Shown: positions 26,019-33,850 of the stretch, one piece after another | How the letters are laid out: the number at the start of each line of letters is the position of its first letter | Position numbering within the stretch: position 1 is the stretch's first letter | From: Oscillospiraceae bacterium | GTDB lineage: Bacteria; Bacillota; Clostridia; Oscillospirales; Ruminococcaceae | Reading direction: 5' to 3' | Assembly: GCA_009777635.1 (NCBI GenBank) | Contig: WRLK01000015.1 | Span: 1-52,206, forward strand | Length of the DNA: 52,206 nt | Made by a program: the position numbers and the translations under genes | Notes under the pieces: model-generated | What the model was told of the DNA's origin: nothing | Seen by the model: only the letters and a program-made list of their open reading frames with translations | The model's database searches: none

Positions 26019-26867
26019 ATGAAATGGAAACTGATTCCTTGGCTTGCGTTGATTGTTGTTGTTTTCAGCGCGTGTTCACAGGAAAACCTGGAAACCCCGG
26101 ATGGCTTTATTCTGGTCAAAGGCGGCGCTTTTGTCAACACCAATTCCAACCTGTATGGAACCATTGTGACGGTACCGGATTTCTATATCGGAAAATATGA
26201 GGTGACGCAAAAAGAATGGGTTGATGTCATGGGCAGCAACCCCTCGGAGTTTCAGGGCGAAGATATGCCGGTAGAAACGGTAAGCTGGTATGACGCTATC
26301 GAATACTGTAACAAGAGAAGTGAAAAAGAAGGCTTGAAGCCATATTACAATATCGATAAGGATACTATCGACCCTAATAATTTGAGTGAAGACGATGATA
26401 TCCGCTGGACCGTTACCATCAACGAGGGGGCGAACGGCTACCGCCTGCCTACGGAAGTGGAATGGGAGTATGCGGCAAGCGGCGGTCGGAAGAGCAGGAG
26501 TTACATATTTAGCGGGAGCGACGACCCGGACGAGGTGGCGTGGCATTTCAGAAACTCCGGCGATGAATATTTGGAGGGCTTCTGGCATTGGCCGACAATC
26601 GAAGGCAACAATAGCCGGCCGCAGCCCGTGGGGCAAAAGAAAGGCAATGAGCTGGGGCTTTATGATATGTCGGGCAATGTACGGGAATGGTGCTGGGACT
26701 GGCATGGAGATAACGTGGATACAGGCAGCGGAGCAGAACGCGTTTGGCGGGGCGGCGGCTGGATCGGACAAGAGGAGGCGTGCAAAATGAATTTCAGAGG
26801 CAGCCTTGAAGCTCACTATAAGTTTCCTGATCAAGGTTTTCGCGTGTGCCGGGGTGATTGGCAATGA
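26019..26867 (+). CDS. SUMF1/formylglycine-enzyme-fold lipoprotein
   Basis: 282 residues. A lipoprotein signal peptide ends at VFSAC near residue 20. A SUMF1-type domain follows: FYIGKYEVTQKEWVDVMG, PVETVSWYDAIEYCNK, YRLPTEVEWEYAASGG, GLYDMSGNVREWCWDW and RVWRGGGW. The paired active-site cysteines of true formylglycine-generating enzyme are not present in the corresponding GGGW segment, so it is more likely a ligand- or glycan-binding or peptide-modifying relative. It is exported and lies just after the xylanase. Confidence 0.85.
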   Translation: MKWKLIPWLALIVVVFSACSQENLETPDGFILVKGGAFVNTNSNLYGTIVTVPDFYIGKYEVTQKEWVDVMGSNPSEFQGEDMPVETVSWYDAIEYCNKRSEKEGLKPYYNIDKDTIDPNNLSEDDDIRWTVTINEGANGYRLPTEVEWEYAASGGRKSRSYIFSGSDDPDEVAWHFRNSGDEYLEGFWHWPTIEGNNSRPQPVGQKKGNELGLYDMSGNVREWCWDWHGDNVDTGSGAERVWRGGGWIGQEEACKMNFRGSLEAHYKFPDQGFRVCRGDWQ

Positions 26868-26976
26868 GCATATGATCGGACGATATTTAGGAGCGCTGTA
26901 AAAAGCCTAAGGCAACACGGTCTTAGGCGATATACAAGCTTGAAGTCATAGAGATGATACGCCGGGAGGTTTTAAT

Positions 26977-27450
26977 ATGGTAAAGGAAATCGGCGCAGGT
27001 GACTTAGAACAGGCTCTTGGCCTTGTGAATGCCGTATTTTCCGAATTTGTCGCCTCAGATTATTCGGAGCGGGGAAGGACAGAATTTGAAAATTACCTGA
27101 AAAACAAACAGGCTGAGGTCTCTTCCGATGTGGAGGCGGGGCGCAAAAAGGTATGGGGATATTACGAAAACGATGAGATTTTAGGGGTGATTGCGACACG
27201 TGATATCTCTCATGTAGCGCTTATGTTTGTGGATAAACTGCACCATAGAAAGGGAATCGCAAAGCAAATGTTTCGTGTTGCGCTTGATAATGTCAAAGAA
27301 AATAAAGATATAACACAAATGACAGTTCATTCCTCACCGTATGCCGTCAAGGTATATGAACGCTTGGGATTCGTTCAAACGGACAAGCAGCAAGAGAAAA
27401 ACGGCATTATTTATATACCGATGGGCCGCCCGGTTTTATTATCCGAATAA
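26977..27450 (+). CDS. GNAT-family N-acetyltransferase
   Basis: 157 residues. The acetyl-CoA site is HVALMFVDKLHHRKGIAKQMFRVAL (the usual R-x-x-G-x-A pattern as HRKGIAK), followed by MTVHSSPYAVKVYERLGFVQT. Substrate unknown. GGGAGG precedes the ATG. Its 3' end overlaps the convergent gene by 12 nt. Confidence 0.85.
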   Translation: MVKEIGAGDLEQALGLVNAVFSEFVASDYSERGRTEFENYLKNKQAEVSSDVEAGRKKVWGYYENDEILGVIATRDISHVALMFVDKLHHRKGIAKQMFRVALDNVKENKDITQMTVHSSPYAVKVYERLGFVQTDKQQEKNGIIYIPMGRPVLLSE

Positions 27451-28077
27451 ATCCTCAATGGTTTTGGCTTCGAGCAGAAGCGACAGCGTTGTGTATCTGG
27501 GGCGCCGTAAACCGGCGGCGGAATAATTCCCAAGCTCAATCGGGTGCGGAAGCTCTTCAAGCTCCTCAAAGCATAGTTTGAACCTGTTTTTTTGCCCGGT
27601 AACCGGCTCGTACATGGTGATGGGCGCATAATGCGTGACAGCCGACGTCGGCGCGCCCGTATAGAACGCCACATATCTTATTTTTTCAAGCTTTTCACGG
27701 TCAAGGTGGACGGGATACCATGCGCGCTCCGAAAAGAGACGGGTTTTCGCGCCGGCGTTGTCCTTCGCAGATAACAAAACCGTGTCGAACGCCGCGATTC
27801 CGACGTTGGTAACGCGCTTGTATTCACGCATTTCGGTGAGCGTCACGGAGCGGATATCCATGTCGTACTGCTCCGATATATAAGTGGCGGATTCGTCCGT
27901 GAACGCGCGCACGGCCTCCTCAATCACCTGATTTTTTGAAAAGGCGCGCGAGGTTTCGCGGCTGAAAAAAAGCGAAAGCTTCTCCACGAGCTCCATCTGC
28001 TCGCCGTCAAGCGAAACACTCATCATACGGCGCACCTTTACAGGGGCTTTTAGAATTTTAGCGACATGCGATTTCAT
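27439..28077 (-). CDS. Possible ribbon-helix-helix regulator with PUA/EVE-like C-terminal region
   Basis: About 212 residues from ATG 28077 (GGGGAGTG just upstream; an in-frame ATG at 28092 lies inside that site). The basic N-terminus followed by KVRRMMSVSLDGEQMELVEKLSLFF and FSKNQVIEEAVRAF looks like a ribbon-helix-helix DNA-binding unit. The C-terminal half (ERAWYPVHLDREKLEKIRYVAFYTGAPTSAVTHYAPI) resembles nucleic-acid-binding PUA/EVE/ASCH folds. Family not firmly recognised. A 13-14-bp inverted repeat surrounds its promoter, which suggests autoregulation. Confidence 0.65.
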   Translation of the reverse strand: MKSHVAKILKAPVKVRRMMSVSLDGEQMELVEKLSLFFSRETSRAFSKNQVIEEAVRAFTDESATYISEQYDMDIRSVTLTEMREYKRVTNVGIAAFDTVLLSAKDNAGAKTRLFSERAWYPVHLDREKLEKIRYVAFYTGAPTSAVTHYAPITMYEPVTGQKNRFKLCFEELEELPHPIELGNYSAAGLRRPRYTTLSLLLEAKTIEDLFG

Positions 28078-28085
28078 AAAAACAC

Positions 28086-28139
28086 TCCCCATAGATTAGG
28101 CATTACTTCACATGATAGTATACCATAAATCTATGGGGA
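28086..28139 (-). promoter_or_regulatory. Inverted repeat flanking the -10 box of the RHH-like gene
   Basis: TCCCCATAGATTA (28086-28098) and TAAATCTATGGGGA (28126-28139) are inverted copies with a 27-nt gap that contains TATACT on the minus strand. The arrangement fits two half-sites for a dimeric repressor. The left copy overlaps the ribosome binding site. Confidence 0.5.
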
Positions 28140-28161
28140 ATTTCTATAATTTTTTTATAGA

Positions 28162-30399
28162 TTATCCCATGACGGATATCACGTTTTCGTCAATATAGGA
28201 AAGCCCGCTGCTTCCGAAAGAAAACAGCCCGGGGTTCCCCCCGCCGCGTAAAAAGTAAATCAGGCCGTCGTTTTTGTAGTATATGCGCCGCACATCTCCG
28301 GCGATTTGGCGCGTTTGCCTTGTAAGCATGAACAAATCCCCGGCGCCTCTCGCGGTGTTGAACCGCTCGCAGTAAAGAAGCGTTTTTCTGTCGTTTACAA
28401 TCATAAAGAATTTGGGCAAAAGCGGCACATTGTCGCCGATTTTTTCACTTTGGCCGCCGCCCATAATATAAAGGCTGCAAATATCCCCCGCGCGGTTTTT
28501 ATAGTATATCAGCCTGTCGCCGTCCAGCATATCGCCGACGCCGGCCACGCGCTCGTCCACCATCACGATATTGCCCACGATATTGCCGGAATTGACGCCG
28601 GAAATCGGCGCGTAATAAAGCGTACACATATTGTCGGGCCGCTCCTTCAGCGGACTGCCTGCGCCCATCGCGAAATAAATGCCGTCCGCCTTTGTGGTAA
28701 GCGCAAACCCGCCTGAATAAAACGGGCCGTCGCCGACCCGCGCCAGCGCGGGCGCGCCGTTATACACATAAACGCCGTCGGATATGTTAAGTGTGAGATA
28801 TTCGCCGAAAGAAGCGCCAAACGAGGATATAACGCTTTCATAATTCATGATGGGAATTTTAGGAGCGCTCCTCCAACTGGCGGCGCTCCAGGCCGCAATT
28901 CCCGTGGACGGGTCGAAAACCGCATCATCAAAGGATTTGTAGCTGCCCTCCGCAATGTGTCTGGATACGCCGCCGCGAGATACATGCAAATCATACAGGA
29001 CAGGGTTTTCCGCCACAAACGCGGATATTTCCGCCTTTATCCCGGCGCGGTGTTTGTCACGCTCAAGCTTTGCGTCATAGGCTTCGATAGCGGCGTCAAG
29101 CGCCGCTTTTTGTTCAGCCAAATCCTCGTCCTGTTCAAGGATTTCCACTTCCGCCGGGTTTATGCCGTACATGTCAAAATACTCGGTTAAAAGCGGAAAA
29201 GCGTCAAGGTCGGGTACAGGCAGGGATTCATCCGACAACAGATAATCGTCTGAAATCAAGTGCTCGTAGCGCAGGGAATTTGCCGATGCTGTCTGGTAAA
29301 TCGCTGAGAATGTGGCGGCGTCTGTGGAAAGCAAGCGGTCAACGCCGGTTGCAAGCAAAGTATGGTTATCATTATTTAAATCATATGCGATGAGATTACG
29401 GTTCCCACTTGAGTCTCCCCGCAAATATACGAACTTGTCAAGCGCGGGCGTGTAATCGGCAACTTCCGTTACGTCCGTATCGACAAAGACTATCCCGCGA
29501 TCCTTCGTGTTGAGCATATACAGGCTGAACGCGCCCTGAACCCGGTTTTCCCAAGATTTTGCATACAGGATTTGCGTATCCGTATTTTCAATAATAAATG
29601 TAACATCTGTATCTAACGCTGCAATTTCACCAAAGCCTGCGGCGCAAAGCTTTCCGTCTAACGTAAGATATACAAGGATATCCCCGTTATCCATAAAGAA
29701 AAAGGTATCGGTAACATCGCTTGAAATCGGGGTTTCGGGAGGTATTGCGGAATCCGGCGGGGTCGTGTTAAAATCAAGCAGGTACAGGCTGCCGGAAGCG
29801 TTTGGGAAGTTTCCGTTATACCCGTTTATATACGCGATATAACGGTTGTTGAGGCTCCGCTTTGCAAGCGGGCGGCTGAAATCCTGCTGTTTCGACGTGA
29901 AGCCCGAAACGATTGTTTCAGGGAAATCAAGCAGTGGCGACATCATTTTCAGTTTTTCGTCGGCTGTTTGATAAATTACGGCGTCCCTCAGGATAGATTT
30001 GCCGCCGGAAGAAAGGATTGGCAATGTGTACAGCGCCCAAACGAAGACAGCTGCAATTGACAATAAAACACAAATAACAACACAGACAATGGCGATATCG
30101 TTGTTGGCTTTCGCGGCGCCCGCCCCGCTTGGATACAGATTCGAAAGCGCCGGGGGCAGGGGCTCCGGCGCAGGCGGCAGCTCGCCTGCTTTTAAACCGC
30201 AAACAAGACAGGACGGGCAATCCGGCGGCAGCTTCGCGCCGCAGCCTCCGCAAAAACGCGGTTTTTCCGGAGGCGCGACAGGTTCGGGCACAGGTGCGGC
30301 GCCGTCGGAATCCGAATCTGCGGCTTCTCTAAACGCGCCGCACCAAGGGCAATAGTTAACTTCGTCAAGCGGTGAACCGCAATGCTTGCATCTCAACAT
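28162..30399 (-). CDS. Zinc-ribbon membrane protein with large extracytoplasmic domain
   Basis: 745 residues. Two N-terminal zinc ribbons are visible: Cys4/7/17/20 (CKHCG...CPWCG) and FCGGCGAKLPPDCPSCLVCG near residues 50-70. A single membrane span follows a Pro/Glu-rich linker near residue 105-130 (NNDIAIVCVVICVLLSIAAVFVWAL). The remaining about 600 residues have repeated short strands (YLLDFNT, ILVYLTLDGK, NIVMVDER, LLYCERFN) resembling a beta-propeller, plus one charged coiled-coil stretch (LEQDEDLAEQKAALDAAIEAY). Function unknown; a cell-envelope sensor is plausible. Confidence 0.8.
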   Translation of the reverse strand: MLRCKHCGSPLDEVNYCPWCGAFREAADSDSDGAAPVPEPVAPPEKPRFCGGCGAKLPPDCPSCLVCGLKAGELPPAPEPLPPALSNLYPSGAGAAKANNDIAIVCVVICVLLSIAAVFVWALYTLPILSSGGKSILRDAVIYQTADEKLKMMSPLLDFPETIVSGFTSKQQDFSRPLAKRSLNNRYIAYINGYNGNFPNASGSLYLLDFNTTPPDSAIPPETPISSDVTDTFFFMDNGDILVYLTLDGKLCAAGFGEIAALDTDVTFIIENTDTQILYAKSWENRVQGAFSLYMLNTKDRGIVFVDTDVTEVADYTPALDKFVYLRGDSSGNRNLIAYDLNNDNHTLLATGVDRLLSTDAATFSAIYQTASANSLRYEHLISDDYLLSDESLPVPDLDAFPLLTEYFDMYGINPAEVEILEQDEDLAEQKAALDAAIEAYDAKLERDKHRAGIKAEISAFVAENPVLYDLHVSRGGVSRHIAEGSYKSFDDAVFDPSTGIAAWSAASWRSAPKIPIMNYESVISSFGASFGEYLTLNISDGVYVYNGAPALARVGDGPFYSGGFALTTKADGIYFAMGAGSPLKERPDNMCTLYYAPISGVNSGNIVGNIVMVDERVAGVGDMLDGDRLIYYKNRAGDICSLYIMGGGQSEKIGDNVPLLPKFFMIVNDRKTLLYCERFNTARGAGDLFMLTRQTRQIAGDVRRIYYKNDGLIYFLRGGGNPGLFSFGSSGLSYIDENVISVMG

Positions 30400-30464
30400 G
30401 GGAAACTCCTCAATTCAATGATTCCATTATTTGCAGTATAGCATATTTCGACAAAATTTCATAC

Positions 30465-30493
30465 TTGAAAATTACGTGGCAATATAATAATAT
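30465..30493 (+). promoter_or_regulatory. Promoter of the T-box leader
   Basis: TTGAAA (30465) and TAATAT (30488) with a 17-nt spacer, about 20 nt before the first conserved T-box sequence. Confidence 0.5.
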
Positions 30494-30510
30494 GTCAAAA
30501 AATCTAAATA

Positions 30511-30920
30511 AACCCGATGACCGGATTGTAGGCGGGATGTTGTACGCTGCTCAGAGAGGCTTTTCATTTGCCGTAAGGATTGCCCTGCGTTTTCCGTTGA
30601 AATCTCGTCTGTGAGGGGCTTTGCTGAAATAATTAAGAACCTGTGGTCAATAACGGGAAATGCCAATGTTTTGAGCAATTCTTTCGCGGGGTAAGGCAAT
30701 TTTTCGAAGCAATACTTTGTGTATTACAAGGAAAATTAACGGAAAATCGCCGAAACAGGGGCGTTTTGAGTATTGACCATAGGTTCTAAAGCAGATGCGG
30801 CGCGGCGTTATGCGTTTCAATAAGCGTTTATCCCGGCAATCGGGGCAAAAAACCGGGTGGTACCGCCGAATGCCGTCATGGCCTTTCGTCCCATAATTAT
30901 GAGGGATGAAAGGTTTTTAT
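30511..30920 (+). promoter_or_regulatory. T-box riboswitch leader (alanine-type specifier), interrupted by a mobile repeat
   Basis: The 3' part is unmistakable: GGGTGGTACCGCC (30855-30867) is the T-box, CCTTTCGTCCC (30882-30892) and GGGATGAAAGG (30903-30913) form the terminator and TTTTTATT follows. The 5' part matches Stem I: CGATGA, GTAGG, CAGAGAGGC, then GAAATCTCGTCTGTGAGGGG. The triplet after the CTC...GAG helix is GCT (30618-30620), an alanine codon, so charging of tRNA-Ala is the likely signal. TGCTGAAATAA closes Stem I. The stretch 30637-30786 between Stem I and the antiterminator is a separate inverted-repeat element. Confidence 0.7.
30637..30786. mobile_element. 150-bp MITE-like element A inside the T-box leader
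   Basis: The ends are inverted repeats (left GAACCTGTGGTCAATA; the right end differs at one base) flanked on both sides by TAA. The interior shares with element B the core CGAAGCAATACTTTGTGTATT (one-base variants) and TTTTGAG near the right end. No coding capacity. A three-base TTA/TAA target site is typical of elements moved by IS5-group or PIF/Harbinger-like transposases. Confidence 0.65.
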
Positions 30921-30940
30921 TATTTTTAGAGGTGATTTTG

Positions 30941-31119
30941 TTGAAAGAAATGCTGAATCAAATCGCGGGGCTTGACTTTAACACGCTGTTAAAAGGTTTA
31001 AAATCGGAAAAGGGGTACAAGCCGCCGTCGACAGGATGCTGATCGACGACGAATACGACAAGGCGGTCAAAAAAACCTTTGAAGCGCTTGAAAAGCCCGG
31101 TGTGAAGCTGTGCTCGTAA
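30941..31119 (+). pseudogene. Small ORF behind the T-box, frameshifted
   Basis: TTG 30941 has GAGGTGAT upstream and reads KEMLNQIAGLDFNTLLKGLK, then runs out of frame at AAAAGGGGTAC (31008-31018). The other frame continues as AAVDRMLIDDEYDKAVKKTF then EALEKPGVKLCS to TAA 31119. Joined, the protein has about 60 residues, family unknown. It is not alanyl-tRNA synthetase, the usual gene in this place. The shift lies in a homopolymer, so sequencing error is possible. Confidence 0.4.
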
Positions 31120-31196
31120 GCCGTGCTTGTAAAATTTAAAAATCCCCTTGATATCATTTCAAAAATAGTGTATTCTTAATGTGGAGAGGTGATAAA

Positions 31197-31439
31197 ATGC
31201 AGGAGCCAACCATAAGCTTTTCAATTCATGAAGACAAAGACCGCGAGGTAAAGGAGATTCTCACGCAGGTTTATGATGCCCTGCGTCAAAAAGGATATAA
31301 CCCAATCAATCAGATTGTCGGATATATTTTATCCGAAGACCCCACATACATCACCACCTACAACAACGCCCGCAGCCTGATTAGGCGGCTTGACCGCGAT
31401 GAGCTTTTGCAGGTTCTGTTAAGGTCGTATCTTGATTAA
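31197..31439 (+). CDS. IreB-family regulatory phosphoprotein (UPF0297)
   Basis: 80 residues from ATG 31197 (GGAGAGGTGA 5 nt upstream). The sequence [64 protein letters not shown] is the family throughout. In enterococci IreB is phosphorylated on N-terminal threonines by the Ser/Thr kinase IreK and affects cephalosporin resistance. Usually located between alaS and ruvX in Firmicutes; here only the alanine-type leader remains upstream and ruvX is absent downstream. Confidence 0.93.
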   Translation: MQEPTISFSIHEDKDREVKEILTQVYDALRQKGYNPINQIVGYILSEDPTYITTYNNARSLIRRLDRDELLQVLLRSYLD

Positions 31440-31470
31440 CTGCGCCTATTGACAAAGGCAACAGGCTTTT

Positions 31471-31492
31471 GAGGGGGTACCCGTGCCCCCTC
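31471..31492 (+). terminator. Hairpin after ireB
   Basis: GAGGGGG and CCCCCTC pair around TACCCGTG, with AATATT after it. No T-run, so termination is uncertain; it may be a stabilising hairpin. Confidence 0.4.
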
Positions 31493-31602
31493 AATATTCC
31501 TCCGATTCCGCACTGCCGGCGCGGAGTAAGAAATCCTTCGGCGAAATAAATTCGTCTGCGGGAAAGTACGAATATTGTTATTTTGTAGCTTTGTCTACAG
31601 GT

Positions 31603-31630
31603 GGCCGGTTTTGCCGGCCTTTCTTTCATT
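31603..31630 (+). terminator. Terminator upstream of aldo/keto reductase
   Basis: GGCCGG and CCGGCC around TTTTG, followed by TTTCTTTC. Confidence 0.6.
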
Positions 31631-31646
31631 AGGCCGGTGAACGAAA

Positions 31647-32594
31647 TTGAAGAATACAACGCTTGGAAAAACAAGGATCAAGGTCTCGCGCCTGTGCTTC
31701 GGGACGCTTACGTTAGGCCCGCTGCAAGCGGGGCTGCCGGTGGAAACCGGCGCCAAGGTCATGGCCCGCGCCATCGAATCCGGCATCAATTTTTGCGATA
31801 CGGCCCAGCTTTATGAGACGTACCCGTACATCAAAAGGGCGATGGAGCTGACACGCAAATATGATTTGGTGATTGCAAGCAAGACGTATGCCTATAGCCG
31901 CAAGCTGGCTGAAAGCGCCGTCGAGGAGGCAAGACAGGCGCTGAATCGCGATTATATTGACATTTTTTTGCTGCACGAGCAGGAAAGCGCCCTCACGCTT
32001 GACGGGCATCGGGAGGCACTTGAGTATCTTTATGAGTGCAGGCAAAAGGGTATTATCAAGGCGGTTGGCGCGTCGATGCACCATGTGGCGGCGGCAGAAG
32101 CCGCCGCGGAAAAGGAGCTTGACGTGATACACCCGCTTCTCAACGTGAATGGGCTTGGCATCGTGGACGGCACCCGCGCCGAAATGGAAAGCGCCGTGAA
32201 AACCGCTCATGAGGCTGGAACCGGGACATACGCGATGAAAGCGCTTGGCGGCGGCAATCTGTTTAAACAGGCGGACAAGTGTCTAGAATATATCCTGAGC
32301 CTTGATTTTATCGACAGCGTCGCGATTGGAATGCAAAGCGCCGAAGAGGTGGACACAAACATCGGCTTTTTTGAAACCGGCGTATTCAGTGAGGAATCCC
32401 AAAAAATCCTTGCGAAAAAAACACGCCGCCTGCATATCGAAAGCTGGTGCGAGGGCTGCGGAGAATGCGCCGTAAAATGCGGTCAGAACGCGATTTCCGT
32501 AAAAAAGGGCAGGGCGGTTTGCGTGCATGAAAGGTGCATCCTGTGCGGGTATTGCTCGCCTGCGTGTCCAAGCTGGGCAATCAAGGTAGTTTGA
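31647..32594 (+). CDS. Aldo/keto reductase with C-terminal 2x4Fe-4S ferredoxin domain
   Basis: 315 residues from TTG 31647 (GGTGA 6 nt upstream; no ATG fits). The AKR barrel keeps the catalytic Tyr in DTAQLYETYP, Lys in LVIASKTYA and His in DIFLLHEQES. The C-terminal 60 residues carry CEGCGECAVKC and CILCGYCSPACP, two ferredoxin cluster motifs. Such fusions are common in anaerobes and couple carbonyl reduction to ferredoxin. Substrate unknown. Confidence 0.88.
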   Translation: MKNTTLGKTRIKVSRLCFGTLTLGPLQAGLPVETGAKVMARAIESGINFCDTAQLYETYPYIKRAMELTRKYDLVIASKTYAYSRKLAESAVEEARQALNRDYIDIFLLHEQESALTLDGHREALEYLYECRQKGIIKAVGASMHHVAAAEAAAEKELDVIHPLLNVNGLGIVDGTRAEMESAVKTAHEAGTGTYAMKALGGGNLFKQADKCLEYILSLDFIDSVAIGMQSAEEVDTNIGFFETGVFSEESQKILAKKTRRLHIESWCEGCGECAVKCGQNAISVKKGRAVCVHERCILCGYCSPACPSWAIKVV

Positions 32595-32659
32595 TTGTTT
32601 ACAAATACAGCATATTGTGGTATGATTCCTGATAGATAATACGATTGGAGACTATGAGA

Positions 32660-32971
32660 ATGCCGAAAGCAAAAACTGAAAAAGGGCTTACCTACAAGGG
32701 CAGGCCGCTTGTCCGCAATGGGGGCACGATATATTACGGAAACATGAGCGACGATTACGTCGCCATGCTGCAAATACTTGAAACGGGGAATTTTTCGGAT
32801 GAATTTCCCGATATGAAAATGCCGCAAAAGGTTTCGGTGCAGATTCTTTCAACAGACGCGGAAATGCGTCCGAAGGAGCGCGTGAAAAAGAGGACGGAGA
32901 AAAACAATCTTTACGACGCGCTTAAGATTGCGTCGATATGGCTTGAGAGAATCCTCGAAAAAGGCGAGTAG
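32660..32971 (+). CDS. Conserved-looking small hypothetical protein
   Basis: 103 residues if started at ATG 32660, 9 nt after GGAG; in-frame starts at 32645 and 32654 sit too near that site. It reads KGLTYKGRPLVRNGGTIYYG, then DDYVAMLQILETGNF, a basic stretch (KERVKKRTEKN) and an amphipathic C-terminal helix. No family recognised. A terminator follows directly. Confidence 0.7.
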   Translation: MPKAKTEKGLTYKGRPLVRNGGTIYYGNMSDDYVAMLQILETGNFSDEFPDMKMPQKVSVQILSTDAEMRPKERVKKRTEKNNLYDALKIASIWLERILEKGE

Positions 32972-32978
32972 CGGAACT

Positions 32979-33008
32979 GCAGTCGGTTTTCCCGGCTGCG
33001 GTTTTCTT
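32979..33008 (+). terminator. Terminator
   Basis: GCAGTCGG pairs with CCGGCTGC around a 5-nt loop, followed by GGTTTTCTT. Element B begins immediately after. Confidence 0.7.
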
Positions 33009-33009
33009 A

Positions 33010-33169
33010 GAAGCTGTGTTCATAAGCGAAAAATGCTGGAGCGGCGGGGGAAATATTTACCGTGCAAGGCAAATTTTCGCAGGAATACTTTGTGTATTCC
33101 AATGAAATTTAATGCAGCAAGGTAGAAATTTCGCCGCCGATACGGCTTTTGAGCCATGAATACAGCTTC
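33010..33169. mobile_element. 160-bp MITE-like element B
   Basis: Inverted ends: left GAAGCTGTGTTCAT, right end complementary with one mismatch. The element is flanked on both sides by TTA. The core GAATACTTTGTGTATTCC (33080s) is shared with element A at 30.7 kb, and the left 22 bases recur at 40.18 kb. It separates the terminator of the small hypothetical gene from dihydrofolate reductase and leaves the latter's ribosome site intact. Confidence 0.65.
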
Positions 33170-33200
33170 TTAAGGGCAATCGAAAAGGACGGGCATTTTT

Positions 33201-33716
33201 ATGAAGATGATTTTTTCCGCCGACAACAACTGGGGAATCGGGTGCGGAAACAAGCTCTTGTTTCACGCAAAAGGAGATATGGCATACTTTAAAAAAATGA
33301 CGACCGGCAAGGTCGTCATCATGGGGCGTAAAACGCTGGAGTCGCTGCCAAATAAAAGGCCCTTGCCAAACCGTGTAAATATCGTCTTGACGTCCGATGA
33401 AAGCTACGCGACGGAGGGCGCGATTATCTGCCACAGCCTGGAGGCGCTTTTTGAAACGGTAAAGATTTATGACAGGGATGACTTATTCGTCATCGGCGGG
33501 GCGGAGGTTTACCGCTTGCTCATGCCATACTGCGACGCCGCGTACATAACGCGCTTTTTTGCCGATGCGCCTGCAGACCGGTTCATGTCGGATTTTGACG
33601 CGCTGCCGGATTGGGAGCGCGTATCAAGCTCCGATGAAATGCATGAAAACGGCGTGTCGTACCGCTTTGATATGTATATCCAACAATCGCCCGGAAAATG
33701 TGGAGGAAAGGTTTGA
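33201..33716 (+). CDS. folA: Dihydrofolate reductase
   Basis: Reduces dihydrofolate with NADPH to supply thymidylate, purine and methionine synthesis. 171 residues. NNWGIGCGNKLLFHAKGDMAYFKK is the substrate region (the acidic residue is the Asp of KGDM, and Phe replaces the usual Trp in LLFH). GKVVIMGRKTLESLP binds NADPH; FVIGGAEVYRLLMPYCDAAYITRF completes the fold. A thymidylate synthase gene is not adjacent. Confidence 0.95.
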   Translation: MKMIFSADNNWGIGCGNKLLFHAKGDMAYFKKMTTGKVVIMGRKTLESLPNKRPLPNRVNIVLTSDESYATEGAIICHSLEALFETVKIYDRDDLFVIGGAEVYRLLMPYCDAAYITRFFADAPADRFMSDFDALPDWERVSSSDEMHENGVSYRFDMYIQQSPGKCGGKV

Positions 33717-33787
33717 ATAAATTCAAACTTTCCATTTAAAACGCGAGCGGCTCCCGCTTGCGCAGAACCGCCGCTCATACGCAATAT

Positions 33788-33845
33788 GGCCATTCCTTCA
33801 TTCATGGTTGTTTTGTGTCTTGAGCAAAGCGAAAGGAATGGTCAT
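33788..33845. repeat. Inverted repeat before the NYN-domain gene
   Basis: ATGGCCATTCCTT and AAGGAATGGTCAT are inverted copies with one mismatch and a loop of about 32 nt; the right arm ends 6 nt before the ATG at 33851, so folding would hide the start region. Could regulate translation. Confidence 0.4.
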
Positions 33846-33850
33846 AAAAG

